Assembly: GCA_947650285.1 (NCBI GenBank) | Contig: CANTFL010001482.1 | Span: 248,001-312,000, forward strand | DNA: 64,000 nucleotides | Direction: 5' to 3' | DNA from: Hyaloperonospora brassicae | Taxonomy: Eukaryota > Oomycota > Peronosporomycetes > Peronosporales > Peronosporaceae | In this document: piece by piece, positions 11,144-18,733 of the stretch | Numbering within the stretch: position 1 is the stretch's first letter | How the letters are laid out: each line of letters begins with the position of its first letter | The notes under the pieces: model-generated | What the model saw: the letters and a program-made list of their open reading frames with translations, nothing else | Database searches by the model: none | What the model was told of the DNA's origin: nothing | Translations under genes and position numbers: made by a program

Positions 11144-12160
11144 CTATAGAAGGGCGGGAACACGTGGATGGCGTAAGCCATTCACGTAAAACGGTGTGTG
11201 CTGTGTGGAAGCATGCACCGATTTATTGATGGCGAATTCCACCATGGGTAGGAATTCGCTCCAACTCGGAAACGAGTGGACATATCCTCGAAGGATCTCT
11301 TCGAGGACACGGTTCGCACGTTCCGTCTGACCATCTGTTTCGGGATGGTCAGAAGTAGACATCTTCAATCGTGTTCCCAATGTGCGGAACACGGTTTGCC
11401 AAAATGCCGCCGTGAACCGAGGGTCACGGTCGGATAAGAGTTCACGGGGTAACCCGTGGAGTCTAAAGACCGTGTCTAGAAAGACACGAGCACAACCTTG
11501 AGCCTTGATCGACTCAGGGACTGCAGCAAGATGCACCATCTTGCTGAATCGGTCAACAAACACAAGAATACCATTATTCTTGTGAGCGTCTTCGGGAAAA
11601 CCGAAGACGAAGTCCATTGAAACGGACTGCCAGCACTCTGTCGGAACAGGCAGAGGCTGCAATGGCGCACGGGATGAAGGACTAGGCTTCACCCGTTGAC
11701 AAACCTCGCAAGCACGTATGTACTTGCGGACAAACTGATACTGGCGTGGCCAGTAAAAGTCACGACTTACCGTGAGGTAAGTCTTTTCTCTACCACGATG
11801 GCCGCCTGTTGGGGCATCGTGACACTCATACATGATGCGTAAACGCAAATCATGATGAGCGGGTACGACGACACGAGGCGTGTCGTCGGCAACAGATGTA
11901 TAATATAACAGTCCGTTACGTGTACAATACCGATCCGATGAGGATCGGTACAAAGCCGGTAAATCCCTCATGGATTTACTGGATGGATTCACCAGATGAT
12001 CCATCAATCGCAGAAGATCCTTATCTTCTGCGTATGCCTTTCGTACGTCGTCAAGTAAGCTTGACGACGGGACACTGGCTCTCAGTGTCGCAACAGTGGG
12101 CTTATCCTCACTGTTGGATTTGTGCGTCCGGCTCGAAATCGGGCCGGCGCGAGAGCGCAT
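11144..12160 (-). CDS. Integrase domain of element 1 pol
   Basis: A 338-codon frame with a complete retroviral-type integrase core. The N-terminal HHCC zinc finger is visible (H-D-A-P-T-G-G-H ... C-E-V-C). The catalytic Asp, Asp, Glu are in M-D-F-V-F-G, L-L-S-D-R-D-P-R-F-T and D-G-Q-T-E-R-A-N. The frame ends in a TAG at 11144 just after a conserved V-N-G-L-R-H-P motif, where relatives normally continue into the linker and chromodomain, so this stop is a lesion. It overlaps the end of the RNase H frame (12108) in another frame, so a frameshift separates the two. Confidence 0.92.
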   Translation of the reverse strand: MRSRAGPISSRTHKSNSEDKPTVATLRASVPSSSLLDDVRKAYAEDKDLLRLMDHLVNPSSKSMRDLPALYRSSSDRYCTRNGLLYYTSVADDTPRVVVPAHHDLRLRIMYECHDAPTGGHRGREKTYLTVSRDFYWPRQYQFVRKYIRACEVCQRVKPSPSSRAPLQPLPVPTECWQSVSMDFVFGFPEDAHKNNGILVFVDRFSKMVHLAAVPESIKAQGCARVFLDTVFRLHGLPRELLSDRDPRFTAAFWQTVFRTLGTRLKMSTSDHPETDGQTERANRVLEEILRGYVHSFPSWSEFLPMVEFAINKSVHASTQHTPFYVNGLRHPRVPALL

Positions 12161-12989
12161 CAGCGACGACGTTGAGTCGTCCTGGTTTATACTCCACGGA
12201 GATGTTATACTCCGCGAAGAAAGACAGCCACCTCGCCATCCTTTGCGAGAGGTATGGGCTGTTTACGGCCGTGCGTAATGACGCATGGTCGGTATACACG
12301 ATGAACGGTCTATCTCCCAATAGATAGACACGAAACTTAGCCAGTGCATACTTCATGGCAAGGAGTTCCTTGTCATGCACTGGGTAATTACGCTCAGCTG
12401 CTTGCAGCTGACGCGACTGATAACAGATGACGCGCTCCGCGCCATCTGCGTCGAACTGCACTAACGCACAGCCGATTGCAAAATCGCTGGCGTCACAGAC
12501 CACATGAAATGGTCTGTCCTGATCTGCAATCGCCAATATCGGCGATTGCATCAAGCTTTGCTTGATACCCTCAAAGGAACGCTGGCACTCAGCGTTCCAT
12601 GACCACTTGACATTTTTCTTATGCAAGCAAGAAAGATGTACCGTCATCTCGGCGTAGTTGCGAGAGTACTTATGCAAGTACGCCGCTAGAACAATGAACT
12701 TCCTTAGTCCCTTGACATCGACTGGCACTGGCCAGTCGGTGATCACCTTGATCTTTTCGGGATCAGGGCGTACGCCGTGTTTACCCACGATGCACCCAAG
12801 AAGTGGTATTTCGCTAGCCGCGAATATACACTTCTTGAGGTTGGCATACAACTTATGCTTGCGCATAGGTTGAAGGACTTGATGAACGTGAGTTCTATGA
12901 ACTTCAACGTCCGTCTTTCCGTCCATAGCCCGACTATGGACGAACACATCGTCGAAGTAACTCGGTGCGAAATCACACACCGGTCTCAA
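12108..12989 (-). CDS. RT C-terminal half and RNase H of element 1
   Basis: A 293-codon frame. It opens just before the RT active site Y-F-D-D-V-F-V-H and runs through the thumb/connection (L-G-C-I-V-G-K-H-G-V, D-W-P-V-P). It then enters RNase H, whose acidic residues lie in C-D-A-S-D-F-A-I, H-D-K-E-L-L-A, Y-T-D-H-A-S-L and V-A-D-A-L-S-R-R-P. RT copies the element's RNA and RNase H removes the template. The N-terminal half of RT is in a different frame (12973-13731). A frameshift at about 12973-13000 falls in the region just upstream of the active site. Confidence 0.92.
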   Translation of the reverse strand: MRPVCDFAPSYFDDVFVHSRAMDGKTDVEVHRTHVHQVLQPMRKHKLYANLKKCIFAASEIPLLGCIVGKHGVRPDPEKIKVITDWPVPVDVKGLRKFIVLAAYLHKYSRNYAEMTVHLSCLHKKNVKWSWNAECQRSFEGIKQSLMQSPILAIADQDRPFHVVCDASDFAIGCALVQFDADGAERVICYQSRQLQAAERNYPVHDKELLAMKYALAKFRVYLLGDRPFIVYTDHASLRTAVNSPYLSQRMARWLSFFAEYNISVEYKPGRLNVVADALSRRPDFEPDAQIQQ

Positions 12990-13731
12990 CAGATTTGTAA
13001 CACATCTGTTGAACGTTGCAGGGGCATGGCTCAGCCCCTGTAGGCATCACTAGCCAATCCCACAGCATACCGCTGGGGGTGCTTACTGCCGTGAACGGGA
13101 TGTCCCGTTCACGAATGAGGATCTCATAAAATCTATCCATCAGATCCATGGACGAAAAGATGGTACTCTTTGAAATACCATCTATGATTACGTCCTTCCT
13201 CGGTATCGGCGTCTGAGCCGGTACCGTTGCAGCATTCAACTTGTTGAATGCGTGCACTATCCGCCATCCTCCTGTGGCCTTTCGCACACAGAAGGTCGGA
13301 GAGCTGTGAGGGAATGTTGATTTCCTCACATGGTCCGCTGCTAAGCGATCGGCAAAGAACTTGTCGATCGCTAGTACTTGTTCACGAGGCAGTGTCCACT
13401 GCTTCATGACACAGTACTTCGAGCCCGGTTTGAGCTCGATCTCGTGTCGAGTGCCTTTGTCCTTAGGCAACTCGCAAGGTACGGATTCAGGGAATACGTC
13501 CTTGAATTCGATCAAATCCTTATACAAAGGATTTGCCTGAAGTGACTCCCAGGATTGAGACGTGTATCGCTCAATCCGAGTCTTCTCATCGAGGACACTT
13601 TCGTCCATCGATGAGCTGCTGAGAACCCGTTCGTTCTCAGCAAATACTGTCGCCGACCGAATATCGATCAACATACTCATCCTCTGTGACGAGTATGCAG
13701 ATCTGCTTGACTTTGCCACTACGCAGATCAC
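12973..13731 (-). CDS. RT N-terminal half of element 1
   Basis: A 252-codon frame containing the pre-RT linker and the RT fingers/palm: F-F-A-D-R-L-A-A, W-R-I-V-H-A-F-N-K-L-N, P-I-P-R-K-D, S-S-M-D-L-M-D-R-F-Y and F-T-A-V-S-T-P. The first catalytic Asp is in S-M-D-L. After W-L-V-M-P the frame leaves the conserved sequence, and the following block is found in the neighbouring frame at 12989, so the gene is broken here. Confidence 0.9.
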   Translation of the reverse strand: MICVVAKSSRSAYSSQRMSMLIDIRSATVFAENERVLSSSSMDESVLDEKTRIERYTSQSWESLQANPLYKDLIEFKDVFPESVPCELPKDKGTRHEIELKPGSKYCVMKQWTLPREQVLAIDKFFADRLAADHVRKSTFPHSSPTFCVRKATGGWRIVHAFNKLNAATVPAQTPIPRKDVIIDGISKSTIFSSMDLMDRFYEILIRERDIPFTAVSTPSGMLWDWLVMPTGAEPCPCNVQQMCYKSVETGV

Positions 13732-14456
13732 GCAAGAACTGTTTCGGTTCTAGCGTTGGCAACTGAGTTATCTCCGAAGTTAACTTCGGAGGCACAATCA
13801 GATCAAGCGTATAAGCGCCTACGCTTGATCCGTCATTAACCAAGACGTTCAACGTCTCGGTTACTTCCTGGGAACTTCGTTCCACAGGTTGCTGAAAGCC
13901 TAATCCTTCAGCAAGTGACTATTTGAGGAATTCCTTCCTCAAGTACGTGGGGACTTATTCCCTCGACGTCTTCTGACTGTGGCTGTGCAACCACATTCAG
14001 ATACCGATCCTCTACGGTCGACTCTCCAGTCGACCTAGGATATCCGTGTTGCCGCTTGTAAGCAACCGGTTTACTCTTGCTAGGATGTCGCCCGCTAGGC
14101 GTGCATCCACGTCCCGGTCCACTCGAATTATTCGAGTGGTGGAACTTCGGGGCAGCCTGTACTCCTGTACAGTCGCCGGGAGCTTGCTCCACAGTGTAGT
14201 GATCAACTACACTGTGATCTTGTGCAGTCGTGCTAACGACCGTACCGCAAGTGAGGCCATCGCACTCACTCGCAGAACATCCACACGCTTGTGGACGCTC
14301 CAAGATGTTCATCAGATGGCCATCTGATGAACAAGCAGCAGGCATCTTCACGGATCGATGCTGCCAGCTCACCCTTGGCTCGTAACTTTCTGAGCCAAGG
14401 TAATCCCAGGATGACATCAAATTTGTCATCCAGATCCAGTACGATGAAGTCATCAT
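13637..14456 (-). pseudogene. Protease-to-RT linker of element 1, frameshifted
   Basis: Two frames carry the linker. The 182-codon frame 13908-14456 picks up after the protease with Y-E-P-R-V-S-W and continues through a Cys/Ser/His-rich hydrophilic stretch. The 82-codon frame 13637-13885 then carries L-N-V-L-V-N-D-G-S-S-V and T-L-D-L-I-V-P-P, up to a frameshift near 13660 into the RT frame. No catalytic residues are expected here. Hairpins such as 14306-14319/14320-14333 lie in the overlap with the protease frame. Confidence 0.75.
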
Positions 14457-14679
14457 CGTACTGTTCGCCCTCTACCGTGTAGTGGATTCCTACTACACGT
14501 TTCTCGACGGTAATCGATGCGCCTGTTGCAAGGCGCACCGTCATCCTCGTGCGGGGAATGTCGCGCTCAACGAACTTGAGCCTACGACCCTCTAGTGACT
14601 GGCGACAAACAAAGTTGTTCGACGCCCCATAGTCGACTAGGGCACGAAGCGACAAATCATTTGTCGCTTCCAACTTCAA
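14266..14679 (-). CDS. Aspartic protease of element 1
   Basis: A 137-codon frame with the retropepsin-like core: A-L-V-D-Y-G-A-S-N-N-F-V as the active-site loop, then R-L-A-T-G-A-S, F-I-V-L-D-L and V-I-L-G-L-P-W-L. The residue after the catalytic Asp is Tyr, where Ser, Thr or a small residue is usual in retropepsins. The protease would process Gag-Pol. A frameshift follows G-L-P-W-L, after which the natural continuation is found in the 13908-14456 frame. Confidence 0.85.
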   Translation of the reverse strand: MKLEATNDLSLRALVDYGASNNFVCRQSLEGRRLKFVERDIPRTRMTVRLATGASITVEKRVVGIHYTVEGEQYDDDFIVLDLDDKFDVILGLPWLRKLRAKGELAASIREDACCLFIRWPSDEHLGASTSVWMFCE

Positions 14680-14801
14680 GGTGATGAGCGAAACGTCATC
14701 ACCAGGTGCAGAGACACACTATGATTGTGTATCTGGAGCAACTTTCGTCAAGAGATTCGCAAATTCTCTTGAGGTTGCTGGATCAGTAGGGCGCTCCGCC
14801 C

Positions 14802-15044
14802 CTACTGACCCCGACCATTTTTTGATGGTCCGTCTCGCTGTTGCGGCTTCGCAACAGCGCTGGACCCACGCCCATTGCCCTTTCTGGCAAATGGTCGTCC
14901 ATTTCGCTCAGTACTGTTTGGTACTGGGCGTGGAGCACTACACTCGTATGCGTAGTGCCCTAACTTCTGACAGCGATTGCACCTCTGCAATCGCTTGTTG
15001 TTTGAAGAGCGAGGTCTCTCGCTCTCAACATAGCAGAGGTCCAT
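14802..15044 (-). CDS. Gag zinc knuckle of element 1
   Basis: An 80-codon frame with one CCHC zinc knuckle, C-N-R-C-Q-K-L-G-H-Y-A-Y-E-C, followed by an Arg/Gly/Asn-rich basic tail. This is the nucleocapsid part of Gag, which packages the element's RNA. It is in the same reading frame as the capsid piece at 15111-15488 and is separated from it by an in-frame stop. Confidence 0.88.
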   Translation of the reverse strand: MDLCYVESERPRSSNNKRLQRCNRCQKLGHYAYECSAPRPVPNSTERNGRPFARKGNGRGSSAVAKPQQRDGPSKNGRGQ

Positions 15045-15110
15045 TGGTTCTGGACCTCCGATCTCTTGTCGTCTTGGTGGACGATAAGAGTTTGAGCTAG
15101 CATGAGCTTG

Positions 15111-15488
15111 TCAAATGCTAAAATCTTCCTGTTCCGCGGCTGATAACGCATCTTCCAGCGTATTCAGCTCAAGGCGGAACAGGTGGATCCTGACGGGCCC
15201 TTCTGCGAGCCCTTGCATGAACACCGTAATCAACGTGTGTTCATCAACTGGGTTAGCAGTTATACTACTCGCTAGGAGTCGTATATGTTGTGCGTAAGCG
15301 TGCACATCACGCTTACCCTGCTGGAGTTTCAGGAGCTCAGAACGAGTCCTGAACTCAGCTTGTGGCGGCTCAAACGTTTGTCTGAGCCGGGATTTGAAGT
15401 CATCTAGCGACCTAAACACATTTGGGTCGCTACTCTCGAGTCCCAGGGACCAAGTTTTGGCACGCCCTGCCAAGTGGGTCTGAAGCAA
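15111..15488 (-). CDS. Gag capsid domain of element 1
   Basis: A 125-codon frame of the retrotransposon Gag family: L-A-G-R-A-K-T-W, F-K-S-R-L-R-Q-T-F, Q-G-K-R-D-V-H-A-Y and F-M-Q-G-L. It ends in a stop at 15111, with the zinc knuckle following in the same frame. The true upstream part lies in the 15600-15959 frame, so the ATG at 15488 is not the natural start. Confidence 0.88.
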   Translation of the reverse strand: MLQTHLAGRAKTWSLGLESSDPNVFRSLDDFKSRLRQTFEPPQAEFRTRSELLKLQQGKRDVHAYAQHIRLLASSITANPVDEHTLITVFMQGLAEGPVRIHLFRLELNTLEDALSAAEQEDFSI

Positions 15489-15599
15489 ATGTGAGTTTCA
15501 TTTGCTCATCTTCGACGCGACGAGCCCTTAGAGGCTCTGTAGAGTTCGACAAACCATAGTAACAGGGAGTCCTCCGGGACTCCACTGTACTTGGAGATG

Positions 15600-15959
15600 T
15601 CAACCTTCATGACCTCGGGACGACGCGCATGTGCCGTCCCGCCCAACAGCAGCATGGAATTGCTGCTGTCTCAACAGCTCTGTCTGTTGAGCACCGAGTT
15701 CTCTCAACTGCTCGGCCTGTTGAGAGCCTTGCTGGCAAAGCAAGGTTACTTTCTCTCTTTCGGCGACAAGTTCATTTTGAATAAATTTGGCGATAGCGGC
15801 ATGTTGTTGGTCTCTGTCTAGAGACTCCAACATGGCGCTAATGGCGAACTCGCCTACGGTAGAACTCATTCGTTCTACCGCACTCCATTCGATGTCACTC
15901 AAATGGGTAAATTCTTCACGCGTGGCGTGAAAGGTCTCTTCATCATCCAGCATGTTCAT
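15600..15959 (-). CDS. Gag N-terminal region of element 1
   Basis: A 119-codon frame from ATG 15959, 24 nt past the primer-binding site, so this is the likely Gag start. It is acidic at first, then a Gln/Glu/Leu-rich helical stretch (Q-Q-A-E-Q-L-R-E-L). The conserved continuation shifts to another frame near 15600-15650 before the capsid domain. Confidence 0.75.
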   Translation of the reverse strand: MNMLDDEETFHATREEFTHLSDIEWSAVERMSSTVGEFAISAMLESLDRDQQHAAIAKFIQNELVAEREKVTLLCQQGSQQAEQLRELGAQQTELLRQQQFHAAVGRDGTCASSRGHEG

Positions 15960-15982
15960 GTTGGATGCTGTGGTCCTTGGAC

Positions 15983-16001
15983 GGACTACAAAGTGCTACC
16001 A
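15983..16001 (-). other. Primer-binding site of element 1
   Basis: On the minus strand the 19 bases begin TGGTAGCACTTTG, two bases inside the 5' LTR. TGG pairs with the CCA end of a tRNA, and this position is where Ty3/gypsy elements prime minus-strand synthesis. The tRNA cannot be named from this alone. Confidence 0.7.
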
Positions 16002-16003
16002 GG

Positions 16004-16396
16004 TGTGACGGAGCACACCTTTGCGTGAACTTAACGCAAGGGTTGAGCGTGCCCCGACAGACGTACACGAGGCAAACGAGGAAGCGTAGATAAGGGAAAA
16101 GTAAAACTGTTGTATTAATATAATTAAGTCGTTTTGTTACTGTCTCTCCGTTTGACTTAACTTAATTATGCTAATGTAACTGAGTGTATGGTGACGTCTC
16201 GTCACCACTCATTGCGCGCGTCTTGCGGCGATTGGTGGGTTGATATCATCAAGATATCAACCAATGAGCAGACCCTTTGGTCGCCTCATCAATATCACCA
16301 CTATCGGTGATATTGTTCAAATAATATTCAACTTACTATTCTTTATTGTCACTTTCTTTAAAGTGACAATTCCATGTAACGGGCTGCCCCGTTACA
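16004..16396 (-). repeat. Element 1 5' LTR
   Basis: 393 bp, the partner of 8409-8799. On the plus strand it reads from TGTGACG to CCCCGTTACA and is followed directly by the target duplication AAGCA at 16397-16401. Confidence 0.95.
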
Positions 16397-16401
16397 AAGC
16401 A

Positions 16402-16835
16402 GGTCAAAGACATATTTCACATTCACATAAAAGTCAGCAAATAATCATCCAGAGGTCGGATTTACACAGACACAAGTACCCCGATGTGTATATATGGCAC
16501 CTGCTCACCTGGTCGAGTCGCGGTAATTGGCTACCAGAACGATCGTGCGACGTCCATTGAAACGAGTGGCTTCAAGTGGATGCGACATAGAGGTAACAAC
16601 TGCTGCGTTGTCTTCCGTGCGCAAACGCCGCTCTGCTCACAACGAGACGGTCTCCTGCGGTCGTGCAGGCAGTGTACTCTAGTAAATAGAGGAAGTCGTA
16701 CAGCACCACAATGAGACAAATGGCGGGTACGAAAATGAGCAGAGCAACGCGCAGGTCACATGCTGCGCATCTTTGCTTCTCGCTGCGAAAGCTCACGCGG
16801 CTGCACAGCTTCATTTTTGCTCGTATCTCAGGCAT
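16402..16835 (-). pseudogene. GT60-like GlcNAc-transferase, 5' part, broken
   Basis: An 87-codon frame from ATG 16835 to a stop at 16572 starts M-P-E-I-R-A-K-M-K. It has a strong membrane anchor at about residues 28-50 (V-A-L-L-I-F-V-P-A-I-C-L-I-V-V-L), typical of a type II Golgi/ER glycosyltransferase. In another frame, just downstream, R-R-T-I-V-L-V-A-N-Y-R-D-S-T-R matches the start of the GT60 catalytic domain (family pattern I-F-V-S-V-A-S-Y-R-D). The gene is then cut by element 1, and its continuation is at 7989-8408. The frameshift between anchor and domain could hide a short intron or be a lesion. No intact enzyme is encoded. Confidence 0.65.
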
Positions 16836-16861
16836 CGTTGACGTTGTTCTGGACGCTGTTA

Positions 16862-17125
16862 GAAATTGGGGAAATGTTAGTATTAGGGCTACGTATAGGG
16901 GGTGTACCGGATAATGTAAGCGGATTTCAAACGCAAGGGAGTGTGCTGACACAAAAGAGGCCCATCTTACGGAGGGGTGTATACAAAACGAAGAATATGT
17001 AAATGGCATTGTTAATGTAAAAGTGTGCAGTACCTGGTTGGGGAAGTTACGGTACTAAAGGAGGGGCCTCTATTTTAGGGGTGTGTAAACGTATCAAAGG
17101 GTGGGTGTGTATCTATACATCTCCA
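16862..17125 (-). repeat. Repeat C, right copy
   Basis: An uninterrupted inverted copy of 6225-6335 plus 7740-7903. It flanks the glycosyltransferase gene on its 5' side, while the left copy flanks the 3' side. Size and lack of coding suggest a short non-autonomous element. Confidence 0.8.
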
Positions 17126-17169
17126 TAGTTAATTGGTCAATGACCAATTGCCCGATATAATCTTCGCCC

Positions 17170-18188
17170 CATTCATTGTCCACTCGATTCATTGCTCACT
17201 CCAATCATTGCTTCCCCCATTTTTCTTCCCCTATTCCATTTCGAATCTATTCAGTCTTCGCCCCATTCCGTTCACGCTGCTCTGTTTGTATTGTTGATCC
17301 CGTGAGCCAATCGTCGCATCTTCATCCGTCTCCCTCGACTGCCAGTCATAGACACCGCTGGCGTGCCGCTTCCTCCGTCTTTGCACCAGATAGTGGCCGC
17401 GTCCATCATGACAACACAGGACGCCGCTGTCCCTCTCGTGGGCAAGAAACTCAGGAGCACGTTGGGCGCAATGGCCAACGAGAGCGCGTCGATCGGCGTG
17501 TCGGCGTTTGCCCGTCTTCAGATGGCGAAGATGGGGTGGGCGGTCGGCAAAGGCCTGGGCAAGCACGAGCAAGGCGTGCAGTCCCACGTGAAGGTGAAGC
17601 GGCGCGTGGAGCTGCAGGGCGTGGGGGCCGAGAAGAAGGAGGTGCACGAGCAGCAGAGGCAGTGGTGGTACAATGTGTACGACTCGGTTGCCAGTAAAAT
17701 TGTGGTCGACGAGGAGCTGTCCGATGCTGACGAGACCGATCGCGCAAAGAAGAAGCGCAAGCGAGCGAGACGGCTGGAGCGACAAACGTCCGGCAACAAA
17801 AGGAAAGACCGACCCGAGCAAGTGCAGTGCGAAGTGCGCATTCCGACGGCCGAAGAGCTGTTTGCTGCGACGGGTGGAAAGCTGTTCGGTCGTCGGGCCT
17901 ATGGCTCGTGCAACGGGAAGCTGAAACGCGACGAGCTGCAGCTCCAAAAAGCAAAGCTGCAGGAGAGTCAAGATGCAGAGACATCGGGTGCATCGAGCAC
18001 TGACGTGATGGAAGAGCAAGAAATGGGACAAAGAAGGAAGAAGGCCAAGCAAAGTGAAGCTGGTGGGATAGAAAAGACGGAAAAGATGGAGAAGGAGAAA
18101 GAAAAGGAGAGGGAGAAGAAAGAAATAAGAGGGAGAAGAAAGAGAAGAAGAAAGAGAAGAAGCAAGCTGCACGTGGCGACTCGATGTG
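17170..18188 (+). repeat. Inverted duplication G, left arm
   Basis: About 1.0 kb matching the reverse complement of 22267-23240 with very few substitutions. It covers the promoter region and almost all of the G-patch gene. The only strong difference is the purine-rich tail at 18060-18165, where length changes alter the reading frame. Homology ends abruptly, at about 18188 and 22267. Confidence 0.92.
17194..17209 (+). promoter_or_regulatory. Possible oomycete core promoter of G-patch gene
   Basis: GCTCACTCCAATCATT resembles the oomycete initiator plus flanking element (GCTCATTYY-NCAWTTT). It lies 199 bp before the ATG at 17408 and is present, with one change, in the inverted copy. The distance is long for an oomycete 5' UTR, and later CCATTT-like sites at 17240-17265 are alternatives. 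Confidence 0.35.
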
Positions 18189-18193
18189 AATAG
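17408..18193 (+). CDS. G-patch domain protein, copy 1
   Basis: A 261-residue nuclear-type protein, probably acting in ribosome biogenesis or RNA processing like GPATCH4/PINX1/PXR1 proteins. The G-patch covers residues about 30-76 with F-A-R-L-Q-M-A-K-M-G-W, G-K-G-L-G-K and G-V-G. G-patches commonly bind and activate DEAH helicases. Next come an acidic/basic middle (about 115-160), the conserved-looking block T-A-E-E-L-F-A-A-T-G-G-K-L-F-G-R-R-A-Y, and a Lys/Arg/Glu-rich tail. The ATG at 17408 is chosen because the upstream extension has only a GTG. The tail differs from copy 2: purine-tract length changes give it an extended Lys/Arg/Glu-rich tail ending H-V-A-T-R-C-E, while copy 2 ends A-A-R-G-D-S-M. 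The copy with the ancestral tail is unclear. It lies upstream of RFT1 in the same direction. Confidence 0.88.
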   Translation: MTTQDAAVPLVGKKLRSTLGAMANESASIGVSAFARLQMAKMGWAVGKGLGKHEQGVQSHVKVKRRVELQGVGAEKKEVHEQQRQWWYNVYDSVASKIVVDEELSDADETDRAKKKRKRARRLERQTSGNKRKDRPEQVQCEVRIPTAEELFAATGGKLFGRRAYGSCNGKLKRDELQLQKAKLQESQDAETSGASSTDVMEEQEMGQRRKKAKQSEAGGIEKTEKMEKEKEKEREKKEIRGRRKRRRKRRSKLHVATRCE

Positions 18194-18733
18194 ATTGGCA
18201 AATTGAGCTCAATATGATGTTAGTGGTCGTACAAAAGTACTGTAAGCCTCTTTAAGTTAATCGGTTTGGCTTGCAATGCCATAGCCCGGGAAGTTGACTC
18301 ACGTCTTGTATCGGCTTTTGGTCATTGCGTTTTTATAGCACGTCCAAACTGTTAGTATACCACGCATGTATTGCGACCTGATGACACACATTGATACTTT
18401 GCGTTCGATACCGATACAGTCTCGGGTATTGCAGGTCAACACATTCAGGACCTTGTGAGCAACCCACAACATTGTGTGTGTTCTTCATCTAGCACAAGTT
18501 CTGCTGGTGTCTTTTATTCATTGCGAGAAAGCTGTCCGCTCATATTGTTTTAAACCTCTTCTGCCGTGCGACAATTTTGCGGTTGCGCCCGACGAAATAA
18601 CACAACTCATGCAAACACGACAAAAGTAGGCGTCCACAGCGCGAGGCAAGCCAATGTTGCGCATCTTCTGTTGCTTACCCGTCGTCGATCTTCCGAGCAA
18701 CTTGTGTCGCCACCAGTCCACGTCAGACATAGC
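18194..18733. other. Intergenic region upstream of RFT1
   Basis: 540 bp between the G-patch stop and the RFT1 ATG. I see no gene. A possible oomycete initiator, GCTCATATTGTTTT, lies at 18538-18551, 183 bp before the ATG. The RFT1 frame is open upstream to a GTG at 18566, but no ATG occurs before 18734. Confidence 0.5.

Larger units (their letters stand above)
8409..16396 (-). mobile_element. Ty3/gypsy chromovirus, element 1, complete with LTRs
   Basis: This is an LTR retrotransposon inserted on the minus strand. It has LTRs of 391 and 393 bp with TGTAACG...CGTTACA-type ends. The target duplication AAGCA is exact at 8404-8408 and 16397-16401. Reading from right to left the order is LTR, primer-binding site, gag, zinc knuckle, protease, RT, RNase H, integrase, chromodomain, polypurine tract, LTR. 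The domain order and the chromodomain make it a chromovirus. Gag-pol is split over several frames, so it is not autonomous as it stands. An extra intact ORF runs on the opposite strand (8929-10536). The element interrupts a glycosyltransferase gene. The entire length is dense in short perfect inverted repeats. Confidence 0.96.

Noticed and set aside
8409..16396. CRISPR-like array from the many regularly spaced hairpins
   Set aside because: The stems differ in sequence from one another and lie within coding sequence; there is no shared repeat and no spacer pattern.
17231..18172. 313-codon minus-strand ORF over G-patch copy 1, with a twin at 22254-23177 on copy 2
   Set aside because: It is the reverse-frame shadow of the G-patch gene (poly-Leu/Phe/Ser from the purine-rich tail); the G-patch frame has the recognised domain.
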